The notes below the pieces were generated by a model that saw only the letters and a list, made by a program, of their open reading frames with translations, did no database searches and was not told the DNA's origin. The translations under genes were made by a program, and so were the position numbers. Shown here piece by piece: positions 52,115 to 54,645 of a stretch of DNA of 54,645 nucleotides. The stretch comes from Clostridiales bacterium (GTDB taxonomy: Bacteria; Bacillota; Desulfotomaculia; Desulfotomaculales; VENG01), in contig JADQBQ010000019.1 in assembly GCA_016278505.1 (NCBI GenBank), forward strand, positions 69,098 to 123,742, in the 5' to 3' direction. Positions within the stretch are counted from its first letter, which is position 1. Each line of letters starts with the position of its first letter.

Positions 52115-52297
52115 GTGACAGGATGCCCCATTGCATATGCCCACCCGTGTAATTCCTGCGCTCAATATGGTAATTGTGCTCCCAGCCAGGCGGTAGAAAA
52201 GCTTAACCAGTTGGAACTCGTTGTAGCGGAGCTCAAGCAAATGCTTATTCATTTGGAAAAGTCAAACCAGGTTTTTAAAACAGATCAGAAGAATTAG
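52115..52297 (+). CDS. Small Cys-rich protein under ANTAR-type control
   Basis: 60 aa from GTG 52115, 9 bases after AAAGGAGGG. The N-terminus carries CPIAYAHPCNSCAQYGNC (C-x7-C-x2-C-x5-C, residues 4-21), a likely Fe-S or zinc site; the C-terminal half is a coiled-coil-like helix (VEKLNQLELVVAELKQMLIHLEKS). I know no named family. It has its own promoter and cassette and sits just before the ANTAR regulator gene, so it is expressed with nitrogen genes and might be an accessory or regulator. Function unknown. Confidence 0.6.
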   Translation: MTGCPIAYAHPCNSCAQYGNCAPSQAVEKLNQLELVVAELKQMLIHLEKSNQVFKTDQKN

Positions 52298-52299
52298 TA

Positions 52300-52328
52300 T
52301 TGCTTTTTAAATTGAATGAGTGTATAAT
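52300..52328 (+). promoter_or_regulatory. Sigma-A promoter of the ANTAR regulator gene
   Basis: TTGCTT (52300-52305), 17 bases, TATAAT (52323-52328). It starts 2 bases after the small Cys-rich gene. The glnA 2 gene downstream has no promoter of its own visible, so it probably shares this one. Confidence 0.72.
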
Positions 52329-52354
52329 AATTATTAAAGTTGAATAGTTAATTA

Positions 52355-52430
52355 GATACAATGATGTATCTTAAATACGTGGCAATGATGCCCTCTCCGG
52401 AATATATTTTTCCGTGAGAGGGCATTTTTG
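52355..52430 (+). promoter_or_regulatory. ANTAR-type antiterminator cassette of the ANTAR regulator
   Basis: P1: GATAC-AATGAT-GTATC (52355-52370). P2: GGC-AATGAT-GCC (52381-52392). Terminator: ATGCCCTCTCC with GAGAGGGCAT, then T5 (52388-52430). Near copy of the glutamate synthase leader (31864-31940), implying positive autoregulation by antitermination. Confidence 0.87.
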
Positions 52431-52460
52431 TTATAGAACTGTTATACAGGAGGCAGTCCC

Positions 52461-53039
52461 ATGAGCCAACGAAGAGTGGTTTTGGGGGATAGCGATGATA
52501 CTTCCAGGAATAAGATTAAGGTGCTTATCAAGCAGCTTGGGTATTTCGTAGTAGGTGAGGCCGGTGATGGAATTACGGCCTTGAAGTTAATCAGGTCCAG
52601 GGAACCGGAATTAGCAGTGCTCGACACATCATTGCCTGGTATGGATGGTTTGCAGATTGCAGAAATTGCGTGGCAGGACCGGCTGACACCGGTGGTATTA
52701 CTTACACCTTATATTGACCCAACGGTGCTGGAAAAAGCCAGGGCAGCAAGGGGTGCTGCCTTATTACAAAAGCCGGTGGACGAAAACTCTCTATTACCGG
52801 CTATGGAACTGGCCCGAAGCAATTTTGAAGAATTATGCAAACTGGAAGGTAAGATTAAAGAATTAAAAGAAACACTGGAAACCAGAAAAACGGTGGAAAG
52901 GGCGAAAGGGATTTTGATGGAAACTTTAGGTCTTACCGAGGCAGAAGCTTTTAAACGCATACAAAAACAAAGTATGAACAAACGGGTTTCAATGCGGGCT
53001 GTAGCTGATGCCGTGATAATGGCCAACAATTTAAAATAA
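52461..53039 (+). CDS. ANTAR-domain RNA-binding response regulator
   Basis: 192 aa. Residues 1-120 form a receiver domain: acidic pocket GDSDD, phosphoacceptor Asp55 in AVLDTSLPGMDG, then the Thr of VVLLTPY and the Lys of LLQKPVD. Residues ~122-150 are a coiled-coil linker and ~140-190 the ANTAR domain with AKGILMETLGLTEAEAFKRI. ANTAR proteins bind two-hairpin RNA to block terminators (NasR, EutV). All ~15 cassettes in the window fit its target type, so it is the probable master regulator. No cognate histidine kinase is in the window. Confidence 0.93.
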   Translation: MSQRRVVLGDSDDTSRNKIKVLIKQLGYFVVGEAGDGITALKLIRSREPELAVLDTSLPGMDGLQIAEIAWQDRLTPVVLLTPYIDPTVLEKARAARGAALLQKPVDENSLLPAMELARSNFEELCKLEGKIKELKETLETRKTVERAKGILMETLGLTEAEAFKRIQKQSMNKRVSMRAVADAVIMANNLK

Positions 53040-53042
53040 GAC

Positions 53043-53124
53043 TGTACAAAGTTGTACAAATTTAGGCAATGGCGCCTTCTTGGAGGATTATTTGTTATAA
53101 GCAATAATTCCGAGAGGGCGTTTT
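53043..53124 (+). promoter_or_regulatory. ANTAR-type antiterminator cassette of glnA 2
   Basis: P1: TGTAC-AAAGTT-GTACA (53043-53058). P2: GGC-AATGGC-GCC (53065-53076). Terminator: CGCCTTCTTGGA with TCCGAGAGGGCG, then TTTTGTGTTT (53073-53124). It starts 3 bases after the ANTAR gene stop, so it sits inside the same transcript. Confidence 0.85.
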
Positions 53125-53157
53125 GTGTTTAAACCATGTGGAGAGGTGGAAATTAAT

Positions 53158-54489
53158 ATGCATGCAGAAAAGAAAAGTGAACTAATAAGCAGGGCCAGAG
53201 AAGCCGGGGTCAAGTTTATCCGCTTGCAGTTCACAGACATCATCGGAGTATTAAAAAATGTGGCCATTCCAATTGATCAACTGGAAAAGGCCCTTGACGG
53301 AGAATTGATGTTTGACGGTTCTTCAATAAAAGGTTTTACCCGCATTGAGGAATCTGATATGTACTTACGCCCGGATCCCAAAACCTTTCAGATTTTCCCC
53401 TGGCGTCCCAGGGAAGGGGCCGTGGCCCGATTAATATGTGACGTTTATACTCCTGATAACACTCCATTTGAGGGATGCCCAAGGAATGCACTGAAAAAAG
53501 TTTTAGCCGAAGCGGCGGAGTTGGGCTACACTATGCAGGTTGGACCTGAGCTGGAGTTTTTCCTTTTCCACGTAGATGAAGAAGGGCGTCCCACCGTGGA
53601 TACCCATGATAAGGCCGGCTATTTTGACTTGACACCTGTAGACCTGGGCGAAGATGCACGGAGAAGTATTATTCTGACCCTGGAAGAAATGGACTATGAT
53701 ATTGAGGCCTCGCACCACGAGGTAGCGCCGGGGCAGCATGAGATTGACTTTAAATATTCCGATGCACTGGATGTAGCTGATAAAATTGTAACCTTCAGAT
53801 TTGTGGTTCGTACCATTGCTCAAAGACACGGATTATATGCAACCTTTATGCCCAAGCCTGTTGCCGGCATCAATGGGAGTGGCATGCATATGAACCAGTC
53901 ATTATTTAAAGGTGAGGAAAACGCCTTTTACGATGATGCTGCACCCAGGGGGTTAAGCCAGGATGCTTACTATTATATCGCCGGCCTTTTAAAACATGCT
54001 CCGGCTCTGGCTGCCATTACTAACCCCACGGTAAACTCATATAAGAGATTGGTTCCCGGTTACGAGGCACCGGTTTACATTGCCTGGAGCGAGCGCAACA
54101 GGAGTCCTTTGATCCGTATTCCGGCCAAGCGCGGGTTGAGCACCCGGGTGGAATTGCGTAATCCCGATCCGTCTTGTAACCCCTACCTGGCCATAGCAGC
54201 CAGTCTTAAGGCTGGTTTGGATGGGATCAAAAACAAACTGCAGCCCCCGGAGCCCTGTGACCGTAATATATATGAAATGACCGCAGGGGAACGCAAGGAT
54301 ACCCATATCGACAGTTTGCCTGAGGATCTGAAAGAAGCACTTGCCAAGCTGTCTGCGGATCAAGTGGTCTGTGAGGCATTGGGTCCGCATATTCATAATA
54401 TCTATACTGAGCTTAAGACAAAAGAGTGGGATACTTTCAGGGTTCAAGTACACCAGTGGGAAATTGATAATTACCTGGAAAAATTCTAG
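53158..54489 (+). CDS. glnA: Glutamine synthetase type I (GSI-alpha) 2
   Basis: 443 aa from ATG 53158 behind GGAGAGGTGG; the frame extends to 53125 without a site. Same motifs as glnA 1: [50 protein letters not shown]. No adenylylation loop. The two proteins are clearly paralogous and similar throughout, yet each has its own attenuator. Downstream of the ANTAR regulator in one transcript, giving regulated glutamine synthesis. Confidence 0.96.
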   Translation: MHAEKKSELISRAREAGVKFIRLQFTDIIGVLKNVAIPIDQLEKALDGELMFDGSSIKGFTRIEESDMYLRPDPKTFQIFPWRPREGAVARLICDVYTPDNTPFEGCPRNALKKVLAEAAELGYTMQVGPELEFFLFHVDEEGRPTVDTHDKAGYFDLTPVDLGEDARRSIILTLEEMDYDIEASHHEVAPGQHEIDFKYSDALDVADKIVTFRFVVRTIAQRHGLYATFMPKPVAGINGSGMHMNQSLFKGEENAFYDDAAPRGLSQDAYYYIAGLLKHAPALAAITNPTVNSYKRLVPGYEAPVYIAWSERNRSPLIRIPAKRGLSTRVELRNPDPSCNPYLAIAASLKAGLDGIKNKLQPPEPCDRNIYEMTAGERKDTHIDSLPEDLKEALAKLSADQVVCEALGPHIHNIYTELKTKEWDTFRVQVHQWEIDNYLEKF

Positions 54490-54537
54490 GTTAAGATAAA
54501 ACTTTTAAAATTTAAAGTTGTATTTCCATCCTTTAAA

Positions 54538-54579
54538 CCCTCAGTGGGAAGTTAATATCCCAGTGGGGGGATTTTTTTT
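54538..54579 (+). terminator. Intrinsic terminator after glnA 2
   Basis: CCC.CA.TGGGA and TCCCA.TG.GGG arms followed by T8. The remaining 66 bases to the window end have nothing I recognise. Confidence 0.65.
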
Positions 54580-54645
54580 GTATTTAAAATACTCAACTTT
54601 CGCAGACTGAAACAGGCAAGTAAGCCTTGATGTAGCTGGGTAAGT

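Overview
The window reads as a chromosome segment of a strictly anaerobic Firmicute, most like the Desulfotomaculum / Peptococcaceae group. The signs are a sulfate-reducer style lactate oxidation operon, a clostridial-type nif operon with nifI1-nifI2 between nifH and nifD, a split archaeal-type glutamate synthase, GSI-alpha glutamine synthetases, HydF, and frequent GTG/TTG starts with strong GGAGG sites. The species is inferred from gene content only. No rRNA, tRNA, phage, CRISPR array or transposase was seen.

Layout. (1) 1-3704, minus strand: an ECF transporter module (two ATPases and a T component), then a secreted FMN-binding protein and a lipoprotein ApbE flavin transferase cut by the window edge. 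This looks like a flavin-based extracellular electron-transfer locus. (2) 4054-4833: a lone methyltransferase flanked by short hairpin repeats. (3) 4995-13232: a lactate/2-hydroxyacid operon (FMN-dependent dehydrogenase, lactate permease, GlcD-type and GlcF-type subunits, LutC, fused LutB-LutA), with FadR/LldR-type palindromes and a FadR-family regulator at 15155. (4) 13628-17826: small and miscellaneous genes (DUF3784-like protein, sulfite-reductase-like ferredoxin, crotonase, superoxide dismutase, zinc ribbon). (5) 17938-28627: nifH-I1-I2-D-K-E-N-B-anfO-like-nifV. (6) 28642-29591: a HEPN/nucleotidyltransferase pair. (7) 29989-54489: a long block of nitrogen assimilation genes: two asnB, a ferredoxin/flavoprotein/GltB1-B2-B3 glutamate synthase, two amt, two P-II genes, nadE, two glnA, aspA, hydF, a chemoreceptor, a small Cys-rich protein and an ANTAR response regulator.

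The main finding is regulatory. The ANTAR regulator (52461-53039) binds RNA by family, and the window contains about fifteen cassettes at eleven loci of the type such proteins recognise: two short hairpins with six-base loops (purine at position 1, G at position 4), the second overlapping an intrinsic terminator. They precede nifH (three in tandem), the glutamate synthase operon, both asnB genes, both amt genes (two in tandem at the first), both glnA genes (two in tandem at the first), the chemoreceptor, the small Cys-rich protein and the regulator itself. Most loci start from a near-identical sigma-A promoter (TTGCNT, 17 bases, TATAAT), so control probably acts after initiation by antitermination. 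Nitrogen fixation, ammonium uptake, GS-GOGAT, asparagine synthesis and a chemotaxis receptor would then answer to one RNA-binding response regulator, with P-II/NifI proteins acting post-translationally.

Several dispersed repeat families lie between the genes: three copies of an AT-rich element carrying GGATTACAGGATT-type units, two GC-rich elements with terminal inverted repeats (one inside the nif operon), and GGGGACACACC hairpins between nif genes.
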